Shown: positions 8,268 to 17,673, counted from the first letter of the stretch. The stretch is 64,000 nt of DNA from Simplicispira lacusdiani (GCF_003604195.1 NZ_QXGR01000006.1:124001-188000); one strand, 5' to 3'. Notes: a model not told the origin generated them from the letters alone. Program-made: numbers and translations.

Positions 8268-9377
8268 GTGGCTCTTCCCATTCGACGCATCGCCATCAGT
8301 ACCGGGGGCGGCGATGCCCCGGGCCTCAATGCGGTGATCCGGGCCACGGTGTCGGCCGCGCTGCGCCGGGGCTGGGAATGCGTGGGTATCCGCGACGGCT
8401 ACAACGGCCTGCTGGTGCCCGGGCGCTATCCGCAGGGCGGGCTGGTGCCGTTCACGCACGAGCGGGTGCGTGGCATTTCGCACCTGGGCGGCACCATCCT
8501 GGGCACCACCAACAAGGGCGACCCGTTCCATTTCCCGGTGCAGAACCCGGATGGGAGCATGGGCGAATGCGACCGCTCCGATGAGCTGCTGGAGTGCTTC
8601 GCGCGCGAGGGCATCGATGCGCTCGTCACGGTGGGCGGCGACGGCTCGCTTTCCATCGCGCACGAGCTGTACCGCAAGGGCCTGCGCGTGGTGGGTGTGC
8701 CCAAGACCATCGACAACGACCTGGACAAAACCTTCACCACGTTCGGTTTCGACACCGCCGTGTCGTTCGCCACCGAGTGCCTGGACCGCCTGCACAGCAC
8801 GGCCGAGAGCCACCAGCGCATCATGGTGGTCGAGGTGATGGGGCGCTACGCGGGCTGGATCGCGCTGCACGCGGGCATTGCGGGTGGCGCCCACGCCATC
8901 CTGCTGCCCGAGATCCCGTTCGACCTGGCCGGGGTGGTGGACCAGATCCACAAGCGCGATGCGCTGGGCCGCATGTATTCGATCGTGGTCGTCGCCGAAG
9001 GGGCCTACCCGCGCCAGGGGCATCGTGCCCTGACGGCCCCCGCCGAGGCCGGCCATGCCGAGCGGCTGGGCGGCATGGGCGAACAGGTCGCGCGCGAACT
9101 GGCCTTGCGCAGCGGCAAGGACAGCCGGGTGGTGGTGCTGGGCCATCTGCTGCGCGGCGGCTCGCCCACCTCGTTCGACCGGCTGGCGGCCCTGCGCTTT
9201 GGCGCGGCGGCGGTGCGCGCGCTGGAGGAAGGGCTCTCGGGCGTGATGGTGTCGCTGTCGTTCCCCAATGTGGATTACGTGCCCCTGGCCGATGTGGCGG
9301 GCCGCATGAAGGGCGTGCCGCTCGACGGCGACACGCTGCAGACGGCACGCGACCTGGGCATCTGCCTCGGCGACTGA
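8268..9377 (+). CDS. pfkA: 6-phosphofructokinase, PfkA superfamily (phosphoryl donor uncertain)
   Basis: A 369-residue enzyme phosphorylating fructose-6-phosphate. Nucleotide-site motif TGGGDAPGLNA is at residues 12-22, GGDGS at 123-127, PKTIDND at 145-151 and MGRYAGWIA near 190. In E. coli numbering the donor-site pair is Gly104/Lys124. Classical ATP enzymes have Gly/Gly and classical PPi enzymes Asp/Lys, so this is the mixed type. The GTG start has AGGAG 8 bp upstream. It is longer than the 320-residue E. coli enzyme and fits the longer ATP/PPi clades. Confidence 0.9.
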   Translation: MALPIRRIAISTGGGDAPGLNAVIRATVSAALRRGWECVGIRDGYNGLLVPGRYPQGGLVPFTHERVRGISHLGGTILGTTNKGDPFHFPVQNPDGSMGECDRSDELLECFAREGIDALVTVGGDGSLSIAHELYRKGLRVVGVPKTIDNDLDKTFTTFGFDTAVSFATECLDRLHSTAESHQRIMVVEVMGRYAGWIALHAGIAGGAHAILLPEIPFDLAGVVDQIHKRDALGRMYSIVVVAEGAYPRQGHRALTAPAEAGHAERLGGMGEQVARELALRSGKDSRVVVLGHLLRGGSPTSFDRLAALRFGAAAVRALEEGLSGVMVSLSFPNVDYVPLADVAGRMKGVPLDGDTLQTARDLGICLGD

Positions 9378-9486
9378 GACCGTCAACATGTTCTGAGCGG
9401 CGCTGGTTTCCTGGGCCCAGGGGCCGGTGCCGTGCTTGCGGATGGGGCGCGGATGCTTTCGTCCGTCAGATTCCCGCAAGCCCGTC

Positions 9487-9502
9487 ATGAATAATTATGA
9501 AT
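9487..9502. promoter_or_regulatory. Putative GntR operator upstream of prpE
   Basis: ATGAATAATTATGAAT is an imperfect palindrome centred on ATAATTAT, 46 bp before the prpE ATG. The identical 16-mer recurs at 56867-56882 between a GntR regulator and the methylmalonyl-CoA mutase gene. In such GC-rich DNA an exact AT-rich 16-mer match at two functionally linked promoters is unlikely to be chance. Confidence 0.6.
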
Positions 9503-9548
9503 TCAAAACCTGCCCAGCCCGCAGGGAGAGAGGCCAAGGAGACGACCC

Positions 9549-11444
9549 ATGAGCAGCTACGCCGATTTTTACCGCCAGTCCATCGACCACCGCGACGACT
9601 TCTGGGCCGAGCAGGCCCGCCTGATCGACTGGCAGACGCCGCCCCAACAGGTGTGCGACTACAGCAACCCGCCGTTCGCGCGCTGGTTCGTGGGCGGCAC
9701 CACCAACCTGTGCCACAACGCGGTGGACCGCCACCTGAAGGCCCGCGCCAGCCAGCCGGCCCTGGTGGCCATCTCCACCGAAACCGACACCGAGCGCAGC
9801 TACAGCTTCGCCGAGCTGCACCAGGAAGTGCAGCGCATGGCCGCTAGCCTGCTGTCGCTGGGCGTGAAGAAGGGCGACCGCGTGCTCATCTACATGCCCA
9901 TGATCGCCGAGGCAGCCTTCGCCATGCTGGCCTGCGCGCGCATCGGCGCCCTGCATTCCGTGGTGTTTGGCGGCTTCGCCTCGGGCTCGCTGGCCTCGCG
10001 CATCGAGGACGCCGAGCCGGTGGCCATCGTCAGCGCCGACGCCGGATCGCGCGGCGGCAAGGGCGTGCCCTACAAGCCGCTGCTGGACGAGGCCATCCGC
10101 CTCTCCAGCCACAAGCCCGCCAGCGTGCTGCTGGTGGACCGGGGCCTGGCGCCCATGGACCTGGTGGCCGGGCGCGACCACCTCTGGGCCACCCTGCGCG
10201 AGCAGCACCTCAACGCCAGCGTGCCCTGCGAGTGGGTGGAGTCCACGCACCCGAGCTACACGCTCTATACCAGCGGCACCACCGGCAAGCCCAAGGGCGT
10301 GCAGCGCGACACCGGCGGCTACGCCGTGGCGCTGGCCGCCAGCATGAAGCACATCTTCGACGCCGAGGCCGGGCAGACCTACTTCGCCACCAGCGACATC
10401 GGCTGGGTGGTGGGGCACAGCTACATCATCTACGGCCCGCTGATCGCGGGCATGACGACCATCATGTACGAAGGCCTGCCCATCCGCCCCGACGCGGGCG
10501 TGTGGTGGAGCATCGTCGAGAAGTACAAGGTCACGCACATGTTCTCGGCCCCCACGGCGGTGCGGGTGCTCAAGAAACAGGACGCCTCCTGGCTCAAGAA
10601 GTACGACGTCTCCACCCTCAAGGCCCTGTGGCTGGCCGGCGAGCCGCTCGACGAGCCCACGGCGCAGTGGATCAGCGACGCGCTGCAGGTGCCCATCATC
10701 GACAACTACTGGCAGACCGAGACCGGCTGGCCCATCCTCACGCTGGCCAACGGCGTGGAGCAGCAGTCCACGCGCTTCGGCAGCCCCGGCAAGGCCATGT
10801 ACGGCTATGCCGTGAAGCTGATCGACGAGGCCACGGGCGAGGAACTGACGGGCGCCAACCAGAAGGGCGTGGTCGCCATCGAGGGCCCGCTGCCCCCGGG
10901 CTGCATGCAGACGGTGTGGCGCGACGACGCGCGCTTCGTCAACACCTACTGGAAGAGCATCCCCGGCCGCCTGATCTACAGCACCTTCGACTGGGGCATC
11001 CGCGATGCCGACGGCTACCACTTCATCCTGGGCCGCACCGACGACGTGATCAACGTCGCCGGCCACCGCCTGGGCACGCGCGAGATCGAGGAATCGATCT
11101 CGTCCCACCCCAACATCGCCGAAGTGGCCGTGGTGGGCGTGGCCGACCAGCTCAAGGGCCAGGTCGCCATGGCCTTCGCCGTGCCGCGCGACGCCACGGG
11201 GCTCGACAGCGACGCCGCGCGCCTCAAGCTCGAAGGCGAGGTGATGAAGGTGGTGGACGGGCAATTGGGCGCCGTGGCCCGGCCCTCGCGCGTGTTCTTC
11301 GTTACCACGCTGCCCAAGACGCGCAGCGGCAAGCTGCTGCGCCGCGCCCTGCAGGCCGTGGCCGAGCGCCGCGACCCGGGCGACCTCACCACCATGGAAG
11401 ACCCGGCCGCGCTGCAGCAGGTGCGCGCCCTGGTCGGCGAGTGA
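9549..11444 (+). CDS. prpE: Propionate--CoA ligase (propionyl-CoA synthetase)
   Basis: A 631-residue ANL-superfamily acyl-CoA synthetase, the length and pattern of PrpE rather than Acs. It forms propionyl-CoA from propionate, ATP and CoA in the cytosol. Visible parts are the N-terminal ACAS block (YADFYRQSIDHRDDFWAEQA), P-loop YTSGTTGKPKGVQRDTGG near residue 240, and WQTETGWPIL near 395. The C-terminal lysine that is acetylated in this family lies in LPKTRSGKLLRRAL near 595. AAGGAGAC precedes the ATG. An operator-like motif shared with the methylmalonyl-CoA locus lies just upstream, pointing to co-regulated propionate catabolism. Confidence 0.95.
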   Translation: MSSYADFYRQSIDHRDDFWAEQARLIDWQTPPQQVCDYSNPPFARWFVGGTTNLCHNAVDRHLKARASQPALVAISTETDTERSYSFAELHQEVQRMAASLLSLGVKKGDRVLIYMPMIAEAAFAMLACARIGALHSVVFGGFASGSLASRIEDAEPVAIVSADAGSRGGKGVPYKPLLDEAIRLSSHKPASVLLVDRGLAPMDLVAGRDHLWATLREQHLNASVPCEWVESTHPSYTLYTSGTTGKPKGVQRDTGGYAVALAASMKHIFDAEAGQTYFATSDIGWVVGHSYIIYGPLIAGMTTIMYEGLPIRPDAGVWWSIVEKYKVTHMFSAPTAVRVLKKQDASWLKKYDVSTLKALWLAGEPLDEPTAQWISDALQVPIIDNYWQTETGWPILTLANGVEQQSTRFGSPGKAMYGYAVKLIDEATGEELTGANQKGVVAIEGPLPPGCMQTVWRDDARFVNTYWKSIPGRLIYSTFDWGIRDADGYHFILGRTDDVINVAGHRLGTREIEESISSHPNIAEVAVVGVADQLKGQVAMAFAVPRDATGLDSDAARLKLEGEVMKVVDGQLGAVARPSRVFFVTTLPKTRSGKLLRRALQAVAERRDPGDLTTMEDPAALQQVRALVGE

Positions 11445-11466
11445 ACACCGATTGAACGGCGGGAGC

Positions 11467-11530
11467 AGAAATGCTCCTTGATTGATAGCTTCCAGCGCCC
11501 GTTCCACGGGCTCTAGAGGCTTTTTTTATG
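11467..11530 (-). repeat. Dispersed hairpin repeat, copy 1; also prpE terminator
   Basis: This is a minus-oriented copy of the roughly 55-bp repeat. On the plus strand the arms AGCGCCCGT and ACGGGCTCT pair and are followed by GAGGCTTTTTTTA, a good intrinsic terminator for prpE. The conserved GATAGCTTCCAGCGC portion lies on its left side. Confidence 0.7.
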
Positions 11531-11536
11531 GTGATT

Positions 11537-14485
11537 TCAGCCGAAGTGCGGCCGCTGTCCCGTGGCCGGTGGCTGCCAGCGGCCGACCCACTCGATGAAT
11601 TCATCCACCGGCATGGGCCGTGCGAAGTGGTAGCCCTGCGCGAGATGGCAGCCCATCTGCAGCAGCATCTGGCCCTGGTCGGCGGTTTCCACGCCCTCGG
11701 CGATGATGCGGTAGCCGAACGAGCGCGCCAGCCCGATCACGCCCTGCACGATGGCCAGGTCGCCCGCGTCGCCCATCATGCCGTGCACGAAGCTCTGGTC
11801 GATCTTGAGCGTGGACAGCGGCAGGCGCCGCAGGTAGGTGAGCGATGAATAGCCCGTGCCGAAGTCGTCCAGCGAAGTGCCCAGGCCCATGGCCTGCACC
11901 GCCTTGAGCGTGCTGGCCACGTGGTCGACGTGGTAGAGCGCGGCGGTCTCGGTGATCTCGATCTCCACCTGGCTCGGTGGCACGTCGGGGTGGCGGGCCA
12001 GTTGTTGCTCCATCCAGTCGGCGAAGCCGGGCTGCTGCAGGTGCGGGGCCGAGATGTTCAGGCTCACCGGCAGGTGCACCCCGTGCTGCATGAGCCGGCG
12101 GATCAGCGCCAGGCCGGCATCGACCACCCAGGCGCCGAACGGCACCTCGAAGTCGGTGCCCTCCAGCAGCGGCATGAACGCGCCGGGCGAGAGCACGCCC
12201 TTCTCGGGGTGGCGCCAACGCGCCAGTGCCTCGGCGCCCACCACGGTGCCCTGGCGCATGTCCACCTTGGGCTGCAGGAACAGTTCGAACTGTCCGCGCG
12301 CCAGCGCCTCGCGCAACTGGGCGATCTGCTCGCGCAGCTGGCGCGTCTGGCGCTCCTGCGTGGCGTCGAACTCGTGGAAGCGGTTGCGCCCGGCCTGCTT
12401 GGCGACGTACATGGCCTGGTCGGCGTGGCGCAGCAGGGTGTCGGCATCGGCGTCGTCCTGCGGGAACAGCGTGAAGCCGATGCTGGCCGTGACCGACACC
12501 CGCTCGCTTCCCAGCTGGTAGGGCGAGCCGATGCTCTGCATCACCTGGCCCAGGGCATGGCGGCAGTCCTGCGCGTGGGCCAGGCCGGGTAGCAGGATGA
12601 CGAATTCGTCGCCCCCCAGACGCGCCACGCAGTCGGTGGGGCGCAGGGCGCGTGTCAGGCGCTGGGCGGCGACAACCAGCAGGCGGTCGCCGGCGTCGTG
12701 GCCCAGGCGGTCGTTGACGGGCTTGAAGCCGTCCAGATCGAGGTAGGCCACGCCCAGCAGCGAGTCGTTGGTCCGGGCCTCTTCCATGAACTCGGCCAGC
12801 TTGCGCGCCAGCAGCACGCGGTTGGGCAGGCCGGTGAGGGTGTCGAAATGCGCCAGCCGGCGCAGCAGCATCTCCTGCTCGCGCTGGCCCGTCACATCGA
12901 TGGAGACGCCCAGCATGCGCTGGGGCTGGCCGCTGTCATCGAAGCTGACGATCTTGCCCAGGCTGCGGACCCAGCGGTCCTTCTCGTGCGGGCGCGCGAT
13001 GCAGCAGGTGGCGTCGAACGGGGTGTCCAGGTTGGCGGCGTGGCGCGCCACCTCGGTGGTCATGCGCAGCACGTCCTCGGGGCCGAGGAACTGGGTCCAG
13101 GCCACGGCCGGCGGCGTCCCGCCGCCCGACGGCACGCCGCGCATGGCCATCCAGCGGTGGTCGCCGGTGATCATGCCCGTGTGCAGGTTCCAGTCCCAGC
13201 GGCCCAGCGCGGCGGCCGAGAGCGTGAGCGAGAGCAGGGCCTCGCGCTCGCGCACCTGTTCCTCGCCGCGCTTGCGGTCGGTGATGTCGTTGAGCGCGAA
13301 CAGCCAGCAGGGCTTGCCGTCGAACTCGGTGGCGCGCATGGACTGCAGCACCGTGCGCTGCTCTCCGCCGCGCGTGGTGGCGAGCACCTCGTAGTCCTGC
13401 AGCAGGTCGGTGGCCTGCGCTGCCTCGACCATGCGGGAGCGCGAGGTGTCCGAAAGAATGCCCAGTTCCATGGCCGAGCGGCCGATGGCCTCTTGGCGCG
13501 TGTAGCCGAACATCTGCTCCCACGCCGGATTGACCTCGATGTAGCGGCCGGTGTCGCGGTCCGACAAGCCCATGGGGTAGGGCATGAGCTGGAAGATACG
13601 CGAGAACAGGGCCTGCGATTGCAGCAGGCGCTGCTCGGTGCGCTTGAAGTCGTCGATGTCCTGCATCACGCCCAGGATGCGCACCACCCGGCCGCTCTCC
13701 ACCACCGGCTCGCCGTGGGCGCGGCCCCAGATGGTGCTGCCGTCGGGGCGCAGGATCTCCACGTCCATGCTCCACTCGGTGCGTTCGAGGATGCTGCGGC
13801 GGATCTTCTCGCGCATGGTCTCGCGCCACTGCGGCGCGACATGCTCCTCGATGTAGTCGCGCGGCAGCGGGGCGCCGCGCGGCAGGCCGTGGATGTCGTA
13901 GCAGACGTCGGACCAGTACACCAGGCCCTTGCCCCGTTCGTCCTCCCAGGCGCCCAGGCGGGCCATGCGCCCGGCCTGGCCGAGCACGGCGTTCATCGCC
14001 ACCAGCTCGTCATGCACCTTTTTCTCGCGCGTGGCGTCGTGGAACACGAACACCAGGCAGTCCTCGCCATCGATCTGCACAGGGCGCGCCGAAAGCACGC
14101 CCGGGATGAGGTGCCCGTTGCTTTGGGCCAGCATGGGCAGCTTGTCCACTAGGCCATCGCGGCGCAGGGTATCGACCAGCTTGAAACGCTCCTGGTCCGT
14201 GGCCCAGATGTTGAGCGCGGTCGAGGTGCGGCCCAGGATCTCTTCGCGCGCGAGCCCGGCCATCGTGCAGAAGGCGGGGTTCACCTCGATGTACAGGCCG
14301 TCGGACATGCGCGAGATGCCCGCCGGGTCGGGCAGCGCCTCGTAGATGGCGTTCATCTTGGCCTGCGACGTGCTCAGCGCGTGCCGGACGGCGTCGAAAC
14401 TGGCGTCCACGCCCTCCGGCTGAGTGGCCCCGGGGCCGGTGTTGCGGCTCTGATCGGGGTGGGGGCGGCTGGGCGCGGCGGACAT
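11537..14485 (-). CDS. PAS-sensing diguanylate cyclase/phosphodiesterase (GGDEF-EAL)
   Basis: A 982-residue cytoplasmic protein with no transmembrane segment. Around four PAS/PAC units occupy residues 35-530, recognisable from repeats such as YIEVNPAFCTMAGLAREEILG and FVFHDATREKK. The GGDEF domain (about 540-700) has an intact LGGDEF preceded by RPTD five residues upstream, an inhibitory c-di-GMP I-site. The EAL domain (about 715-970) keeps EALARW, NIS, ITETAAL, DDFGTGYSSL and KIDQSFV, so both activities could be real. It is last in a minus-strand run after the DMT transporter, 18 bp away. Confidence 0.93.
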   Translation of the reverse strand: MSAAPSRPHPDQSRNTGPGATQPEGVDASFDAVRHALSTSQAKMNAIYEALPDPAGISRMSDGLYIEVNPAFCTMAGLAREEILGRTSTALNIWATDQERFKLVDTLRRDGLVDKLPMLAQSNGHLIPGVLSARPVQIDGEDCLVFVFHDATREKKVHDELVAMNAVLGQAGRMARLGAWEDERGKGLVYWSDVCYDIHGLPRGAPLPRDYIEEHVAPQWRETMREKIRRSILERTEWSMDVEILRPDGSTIWGRAHGEPVVESGRVVRILGVMQDIDDFKRTEQRLLQSQALFSRIFQLMPYPMGLSDRDTGRYIEVNPAWEQMFGYTRQEAIGRSAMELGILSDTSRSRMVEAAQATDLLQDYEVLATTRGGEQRTVLQSMRATEFDGKPCWLFALNDITDRKRGEEQVREREALLSLTLSAAALGRWDWNLHTGMITGDHRWMAMRGVPSGGGTPPAVAWTQFLGPEDVLRMTTEVARHAANLDTPFDATCCIARPHEKDRWVRSLGKIVSFDDSGQPQRMLGVSIDVTGQREQEMLLRRLAHFDTLTGLPNRVLLARKLAEFMEEARTNDSLLGVAYLDLDGFKPVNDRLGHDAGDRLLVVAAQRLTRALRPTDCVARLGGDEFVILLPGLAHAQDCRHALGQVMQSIGSPYQLGSERVSVTASIGFTLFPQDDADADTLLRHADQAMYVAKQAGRNRFHEFDATQERQTRQLREQIAQLREALARGQFELFLQPKVDMRQGTVVGAEALARWRHPEKGVLSPGAFMPLLEGTDFEVPFGAWVVDAGLALIRRLMQHGVHLPVSLNISAPHLQQPGFADWMEQQLARHPDVPPSQVEIEITETAALYHVDHVASTLKAVQAMGLGTSLDDFGTGYSSLTYLRRLPLSTLKIDQSFVHGMMGDAGDLAIVQGVIGLARSFGYRIIAEGVETADQGQMLLQMGCHLAQGYHFARPMPVDEFIEWVGRWQPPATGQRPHFG

Positions 14486-14503
14486 GCCCCGAGTGTAGAC
14501 TTG

Positions 14504-15424
14504 TTACGCGGTGTTTTTCCCGTCCTGGCGGGTCCTGATAAGTCCGGTTGACAACAGGGTGCCGCCCACGATGACCACGGCGCAGCCCACCATCCACGGC
14601 GTGATGGCTTCGTTCAGGAACACCACGCCGTAGAACACCGCGAACACCGGCGCCATGAAGGTCACGGCCAGCGCGCGGCTCGGCCCGGCATGGGCAATGA
14701 GCCGGAAATACAGGATGTAGGCGATGCCGGTGCACAGGATGGCGATGGCGATGATGGCGGCCCAGGCGCGCGGCCCCGGCAGTACGGCGGGCCAGAACCA
14801 GATCATGGGCACGAACAGCCCCAGCGCCGCCCCGAGCTGGCTGCCCGTGGCCGTGGCCAGCGGCGGAGCCCCCACCAGGTAGCGCCGGGCAAAGCTGGCC
14901 GCAAGGGCATAGCAGGTGGTGGCGCCCAGGCAGGCCGCGATGGCCCAGGGCGCATCATCCGACTTGATGCCCGCGCCCCCCGGCGCGCGCCAGGCCAGCA
15001 GCGCCACGCCCACGAAGCCGATGCCCAGGCCCAGCCAGCGCAGGCGGTTGATGCGGTCGCCCAGCCACACCCAGGCCACCAGCGCGCCGAACAGCGGCAC
15101 CGTGGCGTTGAGGATGGAGGCCAGCCCCGTGGTGATGTGCAGCACCGCCCAGGAATACAGCGCGAACGGAATCGCCGAATTCACCAGCCCGGACAGCAGC
15201 GCCGGCTTCCAGTGCTGGCGCAAGGCCGGCCACTGGCCCTGGTGGAGCAGGATGGGCCACAGGAACACCGTGGCCAGCAGCACGCGCAGCCCGGCCGTGG
15301 GAAGCGGGCCGAACTCCGAGGCGCCCATGCGCATGAACAGGAACGAGGCGCCCCACAGGGCGGACAGCAGGATGAATTCGCCGATCCAGGCGGAAACCGG
15401 TTTGGTCGTGGGCGTGGCGCTCAT
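14504..15424 (-). CDS. DMT-superfamily transporter (EamA family)
   Basis: A 306-residue inner-membrane protein with about ten hydrophobic helices in two EamA repeats. The first begins FILLSALWGASFLFMRMGASEFGPLP, and the second starts near residue 155. Members export amino acids or other metabolites; the substrate here is unknown. The ATG at 15424 overlaps the ogt stop (ATGA), so translation is coupled. A longer upstream extension of this frame runs through ogt and was rejected. Confidence 0.9.
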   Translation of the reverse strand: MSATPTTKPVSAWIGEFILLSALWGASFLFMRMGASEFGPLPTAGLRVLLATVFLWPILLHQGQWPALRQHWKPALLSGLVNSAIPFALYSWAVLHITTGLASILNATVPLFGALVAWVWLGDRINRLRWLGLGIGFVGVALLAWRAPGGAGIKSDDAPWAIAACLGATTCYALAASFARRYLVGAPPLATATGSQLGAALGLFVPMIWFWPAVLPGPRAWAAIIAIAILCTGIAYILYFRLIAHAGPSRALAVTFMAPVFAVFYGVVFLNEAITPWMVGCAVVIVGGTLLSTGLIRTRQDGKNTA

Positions 15425-15951
15425 GCGGGAACCTTGGTGTCGGAGGGGAGGGCGCCTTCCAGGCGCAGCAGGGCCGCCTTGCGTTCCAGCCCGCCGGCAT
15501 AGCCCGTGAGGCTGCCGTCGCCCCCCAGCACGCGGTGGCAGGGCACGACCAGGCTCAGCGGATTGCGCCCCACGGCGGCGCCCACGGCGCGCACGGCGGC
15601 GGGCCGGCCGATCTCGCGGCCCAGGGCGCCGTAGCTCGTCGTGCGGCCCGGCGGAATGCGCAAGAGCGCCTGCCACACGGCCTGCTGAAAGCCGGTGCCC
15701 CCGGCCAAGTCCAGCGGCAGGTCGAAGTGCTGGCGTTCGCCGCGCAGGTACTGCAGCAACTGGGCGGCGGCTTCCTGCAGCAGGGGGTGGTCCGGTGCCT
15801 GTGCCCAGGCCTCCGGGCCGTCGAGTTGGGCCGGCAGGTGGCGCTGGCCGTCGAACCACAGGCCGCACAGGCCGGTGGGCGAGGCGGCGAGCCGCACCGT
15901 GCCCAGCGGGGTGGCGGTTTGGCTCTGTACGGTGGAGGGGTGGAATTGCAT
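15421..15951 (-). CDS. ogt: Methylated-DNA--protein-cysteine S-methyltransferase (Ogt)
   Basis: A 176-residue DNA-repair protein that transfers O6-alkyl groups from guanine to its own cysteine. The acceptor motif PCHRV lies near residue 143, preceded by GRTTSYGALGREIGRP, the DNA-binding helix region. The C-terminal GGLERKAALLRLEG is typical. It sits 60 bp after an Ada-AlkA fusion gene that itself lacks this domain, so the two together restore the functions of E. coli Ada plus AlkA. Confidence 0.94.
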   Translation of the reverse strand: MQFHPSTVQSQTATPLGTVRLAASPTGLCGLWFDGQRHLPAQLDGPEAWAQAPDHPLLQEAAAQLLQYLRGERQHFDLPLDLAGGTGFQQAVWQALLRIPPGRTTSYGALGREIGRPAAVRAVGAAVGRNPLSLVVPCHRVLGGDGSLTGYAGGLERKAALLRLEGALPSDTKVPA

Positions 15952-15969
15952 GGTGAATGCTCCATTAGA

Positions 15970-16026
15970 AGCGAAATCGATGTTTTGCGCAGGCGGGGCA
16001 AGCGCTATCAGCTACGCTTTTGATAG
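15970..16026 (+). repeat. Dispersed hairpin repeat, copy 2 (overlaps the ada-alkA stop codon)
   Basis: CAAGCGCTATCAGCTACGC followed by TTTTGATAG matches the right half of the repeat. The left half is degenerate. Read on the minus strand, the element provides the last codons and the TAG stop (16012-16014) of the glycosylase gene. Confidence 0.55.
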
Positions 16027-17598
16027 TGAAGCCTCGCTGATGTGGATGCAGCCCGCCGCCCAGGCCCGCAGCACGGCATAGCCGCGCCAGGGGCGCCAGG
16101 CGTCGGCCACCTCGGTGGCGGCGCGGGCCGGGTGTTTCTGCCCCTGCACGCCCAGCGCCTTGTGCAGGGCCACATCGCCGGCCGGGAAGGCGTCGGGCCA
16201 GCGCAGCGCGCGCAGGGCGATGTACTGCGCCGTCCAGTCGCCGATGCCGGGCAACTGGCACAGCGCCGCCGTGGTGGCCGCCACGTCGGCGCCCGGGTGC
16301 AGGGCGAGCTGGCCGCTGTCCACCGCCCGCGCCAGCGCCACGATGGCGGCCTGGCGCTGGCGCACGATGCCCAATTGCCCCAGCGCCTCGCCCTCGGACC
16401 GGGCCAGCACGGCGGGCGCCGGGAACAGGCGGTGCAGTTCGGGCCAGGGCGTGGCGATGGGGTCGCCAAAATGCCCCACCAGCCGCTGGCCCAGCGTGCG
16501 CGCGGCCGCCACGGTGATCTGCTGGCCCAGCACGGCACGCACCGCCAGCTCGAAACCGTCGAAGGCGCCGGGCACGCGCAGGCCGTCGCCAGCCGGGAAG
16601 GCGCCGTGCAGCACGGCGTTGATGGCGGCCGGGTCGGCGTCGAGGTCCAGCATGGCGCGCACCCGGGCAATGACCTGCGGCAGCGCCGGGTACAGGCTGG
16701 CGGAGGTTTCCAGCCATACCTGGTGGCGTGCCGTGTCGAAGCGCGCGCCGAGCCAGCCGGTGATCTCGCCCGCGCCGGTGCGCAAGCGCACGGTGCGTCG
16801 GAGTGTGGCTTCGTCCGGCAGGGCCCATTCCACGCCCTCGAACTGGCGCTGGGCGAAGAAGGCCAGCAGCGCGGCCACGTCGAACGGCGGCCGGTAGGCC
16901 AGGCGCAGGCTGCCGCCTGTGCCGCCACCAGCGGTGGTGCCGGTGCGCCGCAACTGCGTGGGGTTGAGGCCGTAGTGCCCGGCGAAGGCGGCGTTGAAGC
17001 GGCGCACGCTGCCAAAGCCGCTGGCCAGTGCTACCTGGGTGACGGGCATGGCCGTGTCGGTCAGCAGCTGCTTGGCCATCAGCAGGCGGCGCGTCTGCAG
17101 GTACTGCAGCGGCGAGACGCCCAGCGCGGCCTCGAAGATGCGGCGCAGGTGGCGGTCGCTCACGCCCAGGCGCTGGGCCAGCCGTGCCGCGCCCAGGCCC
17201 TCGGGGGGCTCCCAGACCTGCGCGCTGTCGAGCAGCCGCACGGCCTGGCGCACCAGGATGCCCGATGCATCCTGCACCGACCAGGCCAGCGCCTGCGGCG
17301 CCACCTCGGGGCGGCAGCGCAGGCAGGGCCTGAAGCCCGCGCTCTCGGCTTGCGCCGCCAGCGCGAAGAAGCGGCAGTTCTCGCGCCGGGGCGTGCGCAC
17401 GGCGCAGACCGGACGGCAGTAGATGCCGGTGGAGGTCACGCCGGTGAAGAACTGGCCGTCGAAACGCGCGTCCCGCGCCCGCAGGGCGAGGTAGCGGCCG
17501 TCGTCGTCGGCGGTGTCGGCGGGCGGGGGGGCGGTGGTGGGGGCCATGGGGGTGATGATAGGCACCGCCGGCGGCGCCGGCTGGCCGTTTCCGGACAT
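16012..17598 (-). CDS. Ada-type regulator fused to 3-methyladenine DNA glycosylase (AlkA)
   Basis: About 528 residues. The Ada zinc domain (about 35-100) keeps four cysteines in GIYCRPVC and CRFF...CLRC; the first accepts methyl groups from phosphotriesters in Ada. An AraC-type helix-turn-helix follows (about 110-210: RLGVSDRHLRRIFEAALG, ALASGFGSVRRFNAAF). The AlkA part (about 240-510) holds the HhH motif LPGIGDWTAQYIALRAL and the likely catalytic Asp in PAGDVAL. It probably senses alkylation and excises alkylated bases. ATG 17598 is chosen for a weak GAAG site; 17547 is an alternative. Long upstream frames are antisense shadow. Confidence 0.88.
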   Translation of the reverse strand: MSGNGQPAPPAVPIITPMAPTTAPPPADTADDDGRYLALRARDARFDGQFFTGVTSTGIYCRPVCAVRTPRRENCRFFALAAQAESAGFRPCLRCRPEVAPQALAWSVQDASGILVRQAVRLLDSAQVWEPPEGLGAARLAQRLGVSDRHLRRIFEAALGVSPLQYLQTRRLLMAKQLLTDTAMPVTQVALASGFGSVRRFNAAFAGHYGLNPTQLRRTGTTAGGGTGGSLRLAYRPPFDVAALLAFFAQRQFEGVEWALPDEATLRRTVRLRTGAGEITGWLGARFDTARHQVWLETSASLYPALPQVIARVRAMLDLDADPAAINAVLHGAFPAGDGLRVPGAFDGFELAVRAVLGQQITVAAARTLGQRLVGHFGDPIATPWPELHRLFPAPAVLARSEGEALGQLGIVRQRQAAIVALARAVDSGQLALHPGADVAATTAALCQLPGIGDWTAQYIALRALRWPDAFPAGDVALHKALGVQGQKHPARAATEVADAWRPWRGYAVLRAWAAGCIHISEASLSKA

Positions 17599-17673
17599 CT
17601 GCTTCGCGGCCCGGGGCTGCGGCAGGGCACCTACAATCGGCGCCGGTTCGGAACACCTGTGGAAACCATCACC

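Noticed and set aside
9495..11507. 670-codon minus-strand frame opposite prpE
   Set aside because: Shadow of the conserved PrpE coding sequence; residues are repetitive His/Ala/Val-rich.
17599..17673. Ada box and promoter between ada-alkA and the phosphomutase
   Set aside because: TACAAT at 17632 could be a -10 element, but no matching -35 or Ada-box pattern was visible.
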